From contig JBGSIZ010000263.1 in NCBI GenBank assembly GCA_041742255.1, forward strand, positions 1 through 9,439: 9,439 nt of DNA. The letters are read 5' to 3'. Both the position numbers and the translations under genes were made by a program. Shown in pieces: positions 1 through 7,800 of this stretch. The notes beneath the pieces were generated by a model. The model was not told where the DNA came from. It searched no databases and worked only from the letters and a program-made list of their open reading frames with translations. The stretch is from JBGSIZ01 sp041742255. GTDB lineage: Bacteria > Pseudomonadota > Alphaproteobacteria > Rhodobacterales > Rhodobacteraceae. Positions within the stretch are counted from its first letter, which is position 1, and each line of letters begins with the position of its first letter.

Positions 1-341
1 CCTTTCTGCGGTTGCGGGCGCGCGATCATCTGGCAGACGCGTCCGACAGGTATGCCGCCCGATTGGGTCGGACCTATGCCGGATTGACCCTGCGCGATAC
101 GCGGTCGCGGTGGGGGTCGTGTTCGTCGGCGGGCGATCTGATGTATTCGTGGCGGTTGATCATGGCCCCGCCCGAGGTGCTGGAGTATGTTGCGGCACAT
201 GAAGTGGCGCATCTGGCGCAGATGAACCATTCGCCCGCGTTCTGGGCTGTGGTGGCCGATCTGTTCCCGGATCATGCCCGGTGCCGGGCGTGGTTGCGGA
301 CCCACGGACAGACCTTGCACCGCTATCGGTTCAGCGATTGA
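1..341 (+). CDS. YgjP/SprT-like zinc metallopeptidase, 3' part (5' end outside window)
   Basis: This is the C-terminal part of a YgjP-like (DUF45, M48-type) metal-dependent hydrolase. The frame is open from base 3, upstream of the first possible TTG start at 12, so the gene probably begins before the window. The zinc-binding HEVAH motif is at nt 198-212. It is followed by the family-typical NHSPAFW (from nt 225), whose His at 228-230 is the expected third zinc ligand. The WGSCSS segment upstream is also characteristic of the family. The end is a TGA at 339-341, inside the first copy of a tandem repeat. No signal peptide or membrane segment is visible in the part seen, which suggests a cytoplasmic enzyme. 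The physiological substrate of this family is not firmly known. The next gene starts 63 nt downstream on the same strand, but no functional link is evident. Confidence 0.85.
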   Translation, partial: FLRLRARDHLADASDRYAARLGRTYAGLTLRDTRSRWGSCSSAGDLMYSWRLIMAPPEVLEYVAAHEVAHLAQMNHSPAFWAVVADLFPDHARCRAWLRTHGQTLHRYRFSD

Positions 342-376
342 CGGTGTGAGTTATTGACGGTGTGAGTTATTGACGG
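337..376. repeat. 16-bp tandem repeat, 2.5 copies
   Basis: The unit ATTGACGGTGTGAGTT occurs at 337-352 and 353-368 without mismatch, followed by a half copy (ATTGACGG) at 369-376. The first copy contains the stop codon of the metallopeptidase gene. Each unit contains TTGACG, a fair match to a sigma-70 -35 box, but no convincing -10 box lies at 16-18 nt spacing. Slipped-strand duplication is the simplest origin. Confidence 0.9.
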
Positions 377-387
377 CGGGTGTTTTT

Positions 388-395
388 GTGATCAC
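388..395. promoter_or_regulatory. Short palindrome GTGATCAC upstream of the GntR start
   Basis: A perfect 8-bp palindrome lies 10-17 bp before the regulator's ATG. GntR-type regulators often bind short palindromes near their own start, so autoregulation is possible. The site is too short to be distinguished from chance here. Confidence 0.2.
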
Positions 396-404
396 GCTCA
401 GACC

Positions 405-1055
405 ATGGTGACCCAGCCCCGCCCGATTGACCCCACCACAGCGGCCCATGAACGGGTCTATCGGTCGTTGCGGACCAAGGTGATGCATGGCGAACTGGCC
501 CCCGGCGCGGCGCTCACCCTGCGCGGGATCGGGGCACAATTCGACGTCTCCATGACTCCTGCCCGAGAGGCGGTGCGCAGGTTGGTGGCCGAGGGCGCGT
601 TTACCATGTCATCCTCGGGCCGGGTGTCCACGCCTGAATTGTCCAACGAACGGATCGAAGAACTGGCAACCCTGCGCGCCATGCTGGAGCCGGAACTGGC
701 CACCCGGGCGCTGCCCCGCGCCCATTTCGCGTTGATCGAGCGGCTGGAGGTCATCAATCAAGGCGTGAGCCAGATGGTCGCCCGCCACGACGCGCCAGGC
801 TATATCCGGATGAACCTAGAATTTCACCGCACGCTGTATTTGCGCGCCCAGGCCCCCGCGATGCTGGCAATGACAGAAACCGTGTGGTTGCAACTGGGGC
901 CAACGATGCGCGCGTTGTATGGCCGATTGAACCGCAAGGAACCGCCCTATCACCACCGCCTGATCCTTGCCGCACTCAAGGCCGGGGACGAACCGGGCCT
1001 GCGGCTGGCGGTGCGGACGGATGTGACGCAAGGGCTGCGGATGCTCAAGGGGTAA
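405..1055 (+). CDS. GntR-family transcriptional regulator, FCD (FadR-like) subfamily
   Basis: This 216-residue protein has the usual length for the FadR/FCD group of GntR regulators. The N-terminal winged helix-turn-helix covers about residues 14-78, including the recognition-helix segment MTPAREAVRRL (50-60) followed by VAEGAF. The all-helical FCD effector domain covers about residues 84-210. In FCD domains the metal ligands are usually an Asp, followed four residues later by a His, and then two more His. Here the corresponding positions look like N137, H141, H183 or H184, and D206, so the first and last ligands appear altered; this is a by-eye alignment. Such proteins are dimeric DNA-binding regulators responding to small carboxylic acids. 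ATG 405 is chosen because an in-frame TGA lies at 363-365 and no other ATG intervenes; GTG at 408 is an alternative. No strong Shine-Dalgarno sequence is visible. It is convergent with the lpd-terminated operon. The regulated genes are unknown. Confidence 0.9.
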   Translation: MVTQPRPIDPTTAAHERVYRSLRTKVMHGELAPGAALTLRGIGAQFDVSMTPAREAVRRLVAEGAFTMSSSGRVSTPELSNERIEELATLRAMLEPELATRALPRAHFALIERLEVINQGVSQMVARHDAPGYIRMNLEFHRTLYLRAQAPAMLAMTETVWLQLGPTMRALYGRLNRKEPPYHHRLILAALKAGDEPGLRLAVRTDVTQGLRMLKG

Positions 1056-1057
1056 GC

Positions 1058-1120
1058 GGCTCTGCCTGCTCCAGCCTATTTGGGGGCTCTGCCCTCTCCA
1101 GCTTATTTGGGGGCTCTGCC
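1058..1120. repeat. 27-bp tandem repeat downstream of the GntR gene
   Basis: GGCTCTGCC recurs at 1058-1066, 1085-1093 and 1112-1120, exactly 27 bp apart. The full units 1058-1084 and 1085-1111 differ at only three positions, and both end in TATTTGGG; the third unit is partial and runs into GCCCCCGAG. The repeat starts 3 bp after the regulator's stop codon. It appears to be a duplication of the 5' side of the hairpin element that follows. Confidence 0.85.
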
Positions 1121-1171
1121 CCCGAGCCGCGTGCCGCGTCTCTCCCCCGGGATATTTGGCGCACAAAGGCA
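1109..1171 (+). repeat. Intergenic element copy A: hairpin plus CCCCCGGGATATTT motif
   Basis: The element starts with a 6-bp G/C hairpin, GGGGGC-TCT-GCCCCC, at 1109-1123. A variable stretch follows, then CCCCCGGGATATTT at 1144-1157 and GCACAAAGGCA at 1161-1171. The same order of modules occurs on the opposite strand at 1207-1272. It lies 54 nt after the GntR stop in the direction of that transcript. I recall similar CCCCCGAGGATATTT motifs as common at gene 3' ends in Rhodobacterales; a terminator or 3'-end processing role is inferred. Confidence 0.7.
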
Positions 1172-1206
1172 TGGGAAGAAAGCACCAACAATTTGAATTA
1201 AATTTG

Positions 1207-1272
1207 TGCCTTTGTGCCTGAAATATCCTCGGGGGGTGAATGGCGTAGCCAGAGGGGGGCAGACAGCCCCCC
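1207..1272 (-). repeat. Intergenic element copy B, inverted relative to copy A
   Basis: Read on the minus strand, this begins 23 nt after the lpd stop with a 7-bp hairpin (GGGGGGC-TGTCT-GCCCCCC, 1272-1254). A small hairpin TGGC-TAC-GCCA follows (1251-1241), then CCCCCCGAGGATATTT (1236-1221) and GCACAAAGGCA (1217-1207). The module order matches copy A, so each convergent gene is followed by one copy in its own orientation. The 3' arms of the two copies (1144-1171 and 1207-1236) can also pair with each other in a long imperfect hairpin around an AT-rich centre at 1190-1204. Confidence 0.7.
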
Positions 1273-1276
1273 TTTT
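1254..1276 (+). terminator. Predicted intrinsic terminator for plus-strand transcription
   Basis: GGGGGGC (1254-1260) and GCCCCCC (1266-1272) form a 7-bp all-G/C stem with a 5-nt loop, followed directly by TTTT on the plus strand. This is the form of a rho-independent terminator, though the T-tract is short. It would stop transcripts from the GntR side before they enter lpd. On the minus strand the same stem has no T-tract, so for lpd it would act only as a 3' stem-loop. Confidence 0.55.
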
Positions 1277-1295
1277 ATCCGTTGGTTGCAAAGGG

Positions 1296-2684
1296 TCAGG
1301 CGTGAATTGCGCCGTCGCCGCAGGCCAGCGCCGCTTCGCGCACCGCTTCCGAATAGGTCGGGTGTGCGTGGCAGGTCCGCGCAAGGTCTTCGGCGGAGGC
1401 CCCGAATTCCATCGCCACGCAAATTTCATGGATCAGGTCGCCCGCCATTGGCCCGATGATATGCGCCCCGAGAATTCGGTCGGTGCTGGCATCGGCGAGG
1501 ATTTTCACGAACCCGTCGCCCGAAAAATTTGCCTTGGCCCGGCCGTTGCCCATGAACGAGAATTTGCCGACCTTGTAGGCCCGCCCGGCTTCTTTGAGCT
1601 GTTCTTCTGTCGCGCCCACATTCGCTACTTCGGGGTGGGTGTAGATCACGCCGGGGATCAGGGTATAGTTCACATGCCCCGCTTGCCCTGCCAGTTGTTC
1701 GGCCAATGCGATCCCTTCGTCTTCGGCCTTGTGTGCGAGCATTGGCCCCTCGATCGCGTCGCCGATGGCGTATATCCCGTTGATATTCGTCGCATAATGC
1801 CCGTTCGTGGCGATCTGGCCGCGTTTGGTCATCTCTACCCCGAGCCCGTCAAGCCCGAGCCCGGTGGTGAAGGGTTTGCGCCCTGTGGCCACCAACACGG
1901 TATCGCACTCGACCGTGCCTTCGCTGTCGTCCTTGCGCAGTTTGTAGGTCACGGTTGCCTTGCCGCCTTTGGCTGTCACGCCTTGGACCGCCGCCCCCAT
2001 GATGAACTCAAGCCCTTGTTTTTTCAGGAGACGTTGGAAGTTTTTCTGCACGTCCCCGTCCATTCCCGGCGTCACCACGTCCAGATATTCGATCACCGTG
2101 ACCTGAGACCCCAACCGTTTGTAGACCGACCCAAGTTCCAGCCCGATCACCCCGGCCCCGATCACCACCAGATGCCCCGGCACCTTGGCCAGTGTCAGCG
2201 CCCCAGTCGAGGTCACCACCGTTTTTTCATCCACCGTGACGCCGGGCAGGCCCGATGCCTCGGACCCGGTGGCGATCACGATATGTTTGGCCTCATGCAC
2301 GTCGTCGCCCACCTGCACCTTGCCGGGTGCAGGGATGGTTGCCCAGCCTTTGATCCAGTCTATCTTGTTCTTTTTGAACAGAAATTCGATGCCTTTGGTG
2401 TTCTGGCCGATCACGTCGTCCTTGTAGGACAGCATCTGTTTCCAGTCCACCGAGGGGCTTTTGCCCTTGAGCCCCATGGCCGCGAAATTGTGTTCCGCCT
2501 CGTGCAGCATGTGGGAGGCGTGCAGGAGCGCCTTGGACGGGATACAGCCGACGTTCAGGCAGGTGCCCCCGAGCGTCTCCCGCCCTTCGACCACGGCTGT
2601 TTTCAGGCCGAGTTGCGCGCAGCGGATGGCGCAGACGTAGCCGCCGGGACCGGCGCCGATGATGATGACATCGTAGGTGGACAT
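1296..2684 (-). CDS. lpd: Dihydrolipoyl dehydrogenase (E3), 2-oxoglutarate dehydrogenase operon
   Basis: This 462-residue FAD flavoprotein reoxidises dihydrolipoyl groups on E2 and passes electrons to NAD+. The N-terminal FAD-binding GAGPGG is at residues 10-15. The redox-active disulfide is C42/C47 in GGTCLNVGCIPSKAL. The NAD-binding Rossmann motif GAGVIG is near 176-181. A second FAD motif, GIYAIGDAIEGPMLAHKA, follows. The C-terminal HPTYSE supplies the catalytic His-Glu dyad (H441/E446). The start at 2684 is chosen because MSTYDVIIIGAG is the standard N-terminus and AAAGGAG lies 5 nt upstream; an in-frame ATG at 2720 would add 12 residues with no family support. As the last gene of the block after odhB, it is most likely the dedicated E3 of the 2-oxoglutarate complex, although E3 can be shared with other 2-oxoacid dehydrogenases. 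A 74-nt gap separates it from the MAPEG gene upstream. Confidence 0.97.
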   Translation of the reverse strand: MSTYDVIIIGAGPGGYVCAIRCAQLGLKTAVVEGRETLGGTCLNVGCIPSKALLHASHMLHEAEHNFAAMGLKGKSPSVDWKQMLSYKDDVIGQNTKGIEFLFKKNKIDWIKGWATIPAPGKVQVGDDVHEAKHIVIATGSEASGLPGVTVDEKTVVTSTGALTLAKVPGHLVVIGAGVIGLELGSVYKRLGSQVTVIEYLDVVTPGMDGDVQKNFQRLLKKQGLEFIMGAAVQGVTAKGGKATVTYKLRKDDSEGTVECDTVLVATGRKPFTTGLGLDGLGVEMTKRGQIATNGHYATNINGIYAIGDAIEGPMLAHKAEDEGIALAEQLAGQAGHVNYTLIPGVIYTHPEVANVGATEEQLKEAGRAYKVGKFSFMGNGRAKANFSGDGFVKILADASTDRILGAHIIGPMAGDLIHEICVAMEFGASAEDLARTCHAHPTYSEAVREAALACGDGAIHA

Positions 2685-2689
2685 AGGGA

Positions 2690-2696
2690 CTCCTTT
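2690..2696 (-). promoter_or_regulatory. Ribosome binding site of lpd
   Basis: AAAGGAG on the minus strand lies 5 nt before the ATG at 2684. It supports the 462-residue start and argues against the longer reading frame from 2720. Confidence 0.8.
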
Positions 2697-2719
2697 GGCG
2701 ATTTGGTGCTGTGGTATCA

Positions 2720-2748
2720 CGTCGGTATTGCGTCGGTAACCGAACGGT
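2720..2748. repeat. Short direct and inverted repeats in the gap before lpd
   Basis: CGTCGGTA occurs at 2720-2727 and again at 2731-2738. The second copy overlaps the palindrome CGGTAACCG (2734-2742), which in turn overlaps ACCG-AA-CGGT (2739-2748). This lies in the 74-bp gap between the first MAPEG gene and lpd, and could be an operator, an mRNA stem or chance. Confidence 0.5.
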
Positions 2749-2758
2749 ATCGTTTTCG

Positions 2759-3169
2759 TCAGATCAAGGCAGAGATGAGCATGGTGTAGGTCGCCCCAAA
2801 GCCCACGAACCAGATCAGCGACCGCCAGGGCGACAGACCAAAATAGTAGGCCGGGACATAGAGGATGCGCGCGCCGAGGTAGACCCAGCCGCAGGCTGCC
2901 GTGAGCGGCGTGGATTGGTCCGAGAGCGTCACGACCACCACCGCGAGGGTGAACAGGATCAACCCCTCGAAATGGTTGTTGAAGGCCCGGAACAGCCGCC
3001 CGGATTTCACGCCGAGCATTTCCGCCATGGGTTTCCCCAACCGCTGTGGGTCGCGCGCCGACATGGTTTTGCCGGGGCCGAGGTCGAGGTTGGCCGCAAG
3101 CGACATCAGCCCGAATTGCGCCCCTTGCAAGAGGGCCGCGAGGGCGAGGGTGAGGAGTTCGGGGGTCAT
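2759..3169 (-). CDS. MAPEG-family integral membrane protein (distal copy of tandem pair)
   Basis: This 136-residue inner-membrane protein belongs to the MAPEG fold (membrane-associated proteins in eicosanoid and glutathione metabolism). Four hydrophobic segments are visible at about residues 4-24, 63-83, 88-110 and 115-135. The family-typical Asn-x-x-Glu is in FRAFNNHFEG (N65/E68), and the C-terminal half has the conserved pattern LGARILYVPAYYFGLSPWR. Eukaryotic relatives are glutathione transferases or leukotriene synthases; the substrate of short bacterial members is generally unknown. ATG 3169 is chosen because it overlaps the stop of the upstream MAPEG gene as ATGA, implying translational coupling, and because MTPELLTLALAALL begins the first membrane helix. 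An in-frame extension to 3241 runs inside the neighbour and has no support. No good Shine-Dalgarno sequence is seen, which fits coupling. Confidence 0.88.
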   Translation of the reverse strand: MTPELLTLALAALLQGAQFGLMSLAANLDLGPGKTMSARDPQRLGKPMAEMLGVKSGRLFRAFNNHFEGLILFTLAVVVVTLSDQSTPLTAACGWVYLGARILYVPAYYFGLSPWRSLIWFVGFGATYTMLISALI

Positions 3170-3552
3170 GGGAAGAAAACTCCGATTAGCATGGCGACGA
3201 GGCCAAGAGTGGCGACCTGCCACAAGACGGTTCTGACCCACGGCACCGCTAGGGCATAGGCCGGAAGATAGGCGGCGCGGGCTGCAAGATAGGTTGCGGC
3301 ACCGCCCGTCACCAGCGCGGCCTCGGCCCGGTCACCGGCAAACGCGGCCAGCATGAGCGCCAGAAAGACCGGTGCGGTTTCGAGGAAATTCCGCAGGGCG
3401 CGGTCGAACCGGGCAGCAAGCGGCGAGGGTGTCTCCGGCAGATCGCGCGCGCCGATTGTCCAGCTGTTGCCGACCGCCGCCTTCAACGCAAGTCCTTGGC
3501 AACTGATGTGGATCAGCAGCAGGAGCGAGAAGGCGGCGAGCAGCAATGTCAT
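3166..3552 (-). CDS. MAPEG-family integral membrane protein (proximal copy of tandem pair)
   Basis: This 128-residue protein is a divergent paralogue of the next gene. Hydrophobic segments lie at about residues 2-24, 59-73, 78-102 and 105-126. It shares the Asn-x-x-Glu motif (RNFLETAP, N55/E58) and the C-terminal pattern AARAAYLPAYALAVPWVRT with its neighbour, but overall similarity by eye is low, so the duplication is probably old. The start at 3552 lies 9 nt after the odhB stop and its stop overlaps the next start by ATGA. This places it firmly in the 2-oxoglutarate dehydrogenase transcription unit. No convincing ribosome binding site is visible. Two MAPEG subunits could form a hetero-oligomer, since family members are usually trimers; this is inference. 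Function is unassigned. Confidence 0.85.
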   Translation of the reverse strand: MTLLLAAFSLLLLIHISCQGLALKAAVGNSWTIGARDLPETPSPLAARFDRALRNFLETAPVFLALMLAAFAGDRAEAALVTGGAATYLAARAAYLPAYALAVPWVRTVLWQVATLGLVAMLIGVFFP

Positions 3553-3561
3553 TGCGAAATC

Positions 3562-4760
<1,199 letters not shown>

Positions 4761-4764
<4 letters not shown>

Positions 4765-7724
4765 TTCGCAGTTCCTTGGATGGTGAGGGCCTCGTTCACG
4801 AGGGCCGCTTGTTGGGCTTTGTGCTGGCTGGCCAGACCCGTGGCGGGCGAGGCGGACCCCGGACGACCGGCATAGGTGGGCCGGGTGTGTTTGGCCTTGA
4901 TCCGGGTCAGGACCCATTCGATGGAGGGTTCGATGTAGGACCACGCCCCCTGATTTTTCGGTTCTTCCTGACACCAGACGAAATCGGCGTTGGTGAACCG
5001 TTCCAGTTCGGTGGCGAGCGATTTGACTGGGAAGGGGTAGAATTGTTCGACCCGCAGCAGATAGATGTCGGTGATCCCGCGCGCATCCCGTTCTTCGAGC
5101 AGGTCATAATATACCTTGCCCGAACACATCACGACCCGGCGGATCGCATCATCGGGGGCGAGCGTGGTGGTGGAGTGTCCTTTTTCCGCATCATCCCACA
5201 GGACCCGGTGAAAGCTGGACCCGGTGGTGAAATCCGCCGCGTCCGACACGGCCAGTTTGTGCCGCAACAACGATTTGGGCGTCATCAGCACGAGCGGTTT
5301 GCGGAACGAGCGGTGCAATTGCCGCCGCAGGATGTGGAAATAGTTGGCCGGCGTGGTGCAGTTGGCCACGATCCAGTTGTCGTTGCCGCACATTTGCAGG
5401 AACCGTTCCAGACGTGCGGAGGAGTGTTCCGGCCCTTGTCCTTCGAACCCGTGGGGCAGGAGCATAACAAGGCCCGACATCCGCAGCCATTTCGCCTCGC
5501 CCGAGGAAATGAACTGATCGAACATGATCTGCGCGCCGTTGGCGAAGTCGCCAAACTGCGCCTCCCACATCACGAGCGCGTTGGGTTCGGCCAGCGAATA
5601 GCCGTATTCGAAGCCAAGCACCGCATATTCCGACAGCATCGAATCGATCACCTCGTAGGGGGCCTGACCGTCGCGGATGTGATTGAGCGGGTAATACCGG
5701 TCCTCGGTATCCTGATTGATGAAGGCCGAATGGCGTTGGCTGAACGTGCCCCGCGTGCTGTCCTGACCCGACAACCGCACCGGGTAGCCTTCGAGGAGGA
5801 GCGAGCCGAAGGCCACGGCCTCGGCTGTTGCCCAATCGAAACCGGTACCGGTTTCGAACATCGCCTTTTTGGTTTCAAGCTGTCGTTCGACGGTTTTGTG
5901 CAAGTTGAACCCGTCCGGCGCTGTGGTCAGGCCGCGGCCGATGTCCTGAAGCGTCTTTTCGGGGATCGAGGTTTTGCCGCGCTGATATTTCCCTTCTTTT
6001 TGTCGGTCCACATGCGACCAGCGCCCATCGAGCCAGTCGGCCTTGTTGGGTTTGAAGGATTTGCCGATTTCGAATTCTTCGTTGAGCCGCGACTGGAACG
6101 CCGCCTTCATATCCTCGATCTCGCCTTCGGGGATCAGACCGTCCCGCACCAGCCGTTCCGTATAGAGCGACAGGGTGGTCTTGTGCCCCTTGATCTTGCG
6201 ATACATTGCGGGGTTGGTGAACATCGGTTCGTCGCCTTCGTTGTGACCGAAGCGGCGGTAGCAGATGATGTCCAGCACCACGTCCTTGTGGAATTTCTGG
6301 CGGAACTCGGTGGCCACCCGTGCGGCGTGAACCACGGCCTCGGGGTCGTCGCCGTTGACGTGGAAAATCGGAGCCTCGACCATCAGCGCGATGTCGGTGG
6401 GATAGGGCGAGGACCGCGAGAACGACGGCGCAGTGGTGAACCCGATCTGGTTGTTGACGATGATGTGGATCGTCCCACCTGTGCGGTGCCCCACAAGGCC
6501 CGACAGCCCCAGACCTTCGGCCACGACGCCTTGGCCTGCAAAGGCCGCGTCGCCGTGCAGGAGAATCGCCAGAACGCGGGTCCGGTCCTTGTCGCCTTTT
6601 TGGAACTGCTTGGCCCGGACCTTGCCCAGAACGACCGGGTTGACCGCCTCGAGGTGCGAGGGGTTGGCGGTGAGCGAGAGGTGAACGGTGTTGCCGTCAA
6701 ATTCCCGGTCCGACGACGCCCCAAGGTGATATTTCACATCGCCCGAGCCATCCACGTCTTCGGGTTTGTAGCTGCCGCCCTGAAATTCGTTGAAAATCGC
6801 CCGGTAGGGTTTGTTCATCACGTTGGCCAGCACCGACAGCCGCCCCCGGTGGGGCATCCCGATGACCACATCTTCGATCCCGAGCGCGCCGCCCCGTTTG
6901 ATGATCTGTTCCATCGCGGGAATGAGCGCCTCACCCCCGTCCAGACCGAACCGTTTGGTGCCCATGTATTTGACATGCAGGAACTTTTCAAAGCCTTCGG
7001 CCTCGACCAGTTTGTTCAGGATCGCCTTGCGCCCGTTTTGGGTAAAGGTGATTTCCTTGCCGTAGCCTTCGATCCGTTCCTTGAGCCACGACGCCTGTTC
7101 GGGGTCGGAAATGTGCATGTATTGCAGCGCGAAGGTCCCGCAATAGGTCCGTTTCACGATGTCCAGAATTTCGCGCATGGACGCGATTTCAAGCCCCAGC
7201 ACGTTGTCGATAAAGATCGGCCGGTCCATGTCCGCATCGGAAAAGCCATAGGATTTCGGGTCCAGTTCCGGGTGCGGTTTCACGTCCCGCATTCCCAGCG
7301 GGTCCAGATCGGCGATCAGGTGCCCCCGGATCCGGTAGGCCCGGATGATCATGAGCGCCCGCACGCTGTCCAGAACGGCCAAACGCACCTGCGCCTCGTC
7401 CAGCGCCACGCCTTTTTCCGCCGCTTTAGCCGCGATTTTCTCGCCGGCCTTTTTCGGGTCGGCGGGCCATTGTCCATCGAGTGCTGCGGTCAGGTCATCG
7501 GCGGCTTGCGGTGGCCAGTCTGCCCGGCCCCATGACGGCCCTGCGGCCTCGGCCCGAGCCTCGAGCGCGGAGTCCCCAAGGCTGCGGAAGAACGCCTGCC
7601 AGCTTTCGTCCACGCTGCCGGGGTTGTCGGCGTAGCGCGCGTGCAACTGTTCGATGTAATCGGCGTTGTGTCCTTGGAGGAAGGACGAGGCGTGGAACAC
7701 GTCGTTGGAAGAATGGTCGTTCAT
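4761..7724 (-). CDS. sucA: 2-oxoglutarate dehydrogenase E1 component
   Basis: This 987-residue thiamine-diphosphate enzyme decarboxylates 2-oxoglutarate and passes the succinyl group to the lipoyl arm of E2. The N-terminus has the family segment FLQGHNADYIEQL (16-28), thought to anchor E1 to the complex. Active-site signatures follow: MPHRGRLSVLANV (290-302), the diphosphate-binding region HGDAAFAGQG (390-399) with NNQIGF (424-429), and RFGHNEGDEP (491-500). The pyrimidine-binding transketolase domain has GQDSTRGTFSQRH and EAQFGDFANGAQ. The C-terminal domain has PHGFEGQGPEHSSARLERFL and KNQGAWSYIEP. The sequence looks complete, at a length close to alphaproteobacterial homologues. ATG 7724 has AAGAGG 7 nt upstream. 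The stop overlaps the odhB start, as expected for subunits made in fixed ratio. It lies 76 nt downstream of sucD. Confidence 0.98.
4772..4777 (-). promoter_or_regulatory. Ribosome binding site of odhB, inside the sucA 3' end
   Basis: AAGGAA on the minus strand lies 7 nt before the odhB ATG at 4764. It sits within the last codons of sucA, so odhB can be translated both by coupling and by independent initiation. Confidence 0.7.
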
Positions 7725-7731
7725 GTGGGGG

Positions 7732-7737
7732 CCTCTT
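7732..7737 (-). promoter_or_regulatory. Ribosome binding site of sucA
   Basis: AAGAGG on the minus strand lies 7 nt before the ATG at 7724 and supports the chosen start. Confidence 0.65.
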
Positions 7738-7758
7738 GCGATTGCGGGCAGGCGTTTG

Positions 7759-7782
7759 TGTCGGTTTCGGTGTCGGTTTTGG
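7759..7782. repeat. 12-bp tandem repeat in the sucD-sucA gap
   Basis: TGTCGGTTTCGG (7759-7770) is followed at once by TGTCGGTTTTGG (7771-7782), with one mismatch. It lies in the 76-bp space between the sucD stop and the sucA start. No promoter or hairpin terminator is evident in this gap. Confidence 0.6.
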
Positions 7783-7800
7783 GCTGCGGTCGTGGCCGGA

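Noticed and set aside
884..1201. Plus-strand ORF of 105 codons overlapping the GntR 3' end
   Set aside because: It starts within the regulator in another frame and runs through tandem repeats; its repeated SLFGGSA peptide is only the 27-bp repeat translated.
1190..1204. AT-rich imperfect palindrome AATTT-GAATT-AAATT as a possible origin or promoter
   Set aside because: Only a 5-bp AT stem between the inverted element copies; more likely the loop of the pair. No DnaA boxes or iterons nearby.
1206..2789. Long plus-strand ORF of 527 codons
   Set aside because: It lies antisense over lpd, whose full set of motifs proves the minus strand. High GC and codon bias remove stops in the opposite frame; the translation is low-complexity and His/Pro/Gly-rich.
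3170..3241. N-terminal extension of the distal MAPEG gene by 24 residues
   Set aside because: It runs inside the upstream MAPEG gene, is charged and not family-like, and the ATGA overlap start is better.
4765..4974. N-terminal extension of odhB by 70 residues
   Set aside because: It lies inside sucA in another frame. The internal MSTEVRVPTLGESV start has a ribosome binding site and an ATGA overlap.
4776..7535. Plus-strand ORF of 919 codons
   Set aside because: It is antisense over sucA, whose catalytic motifs are continuous on the minus strand. No ribosome binding site or recognisable domain.
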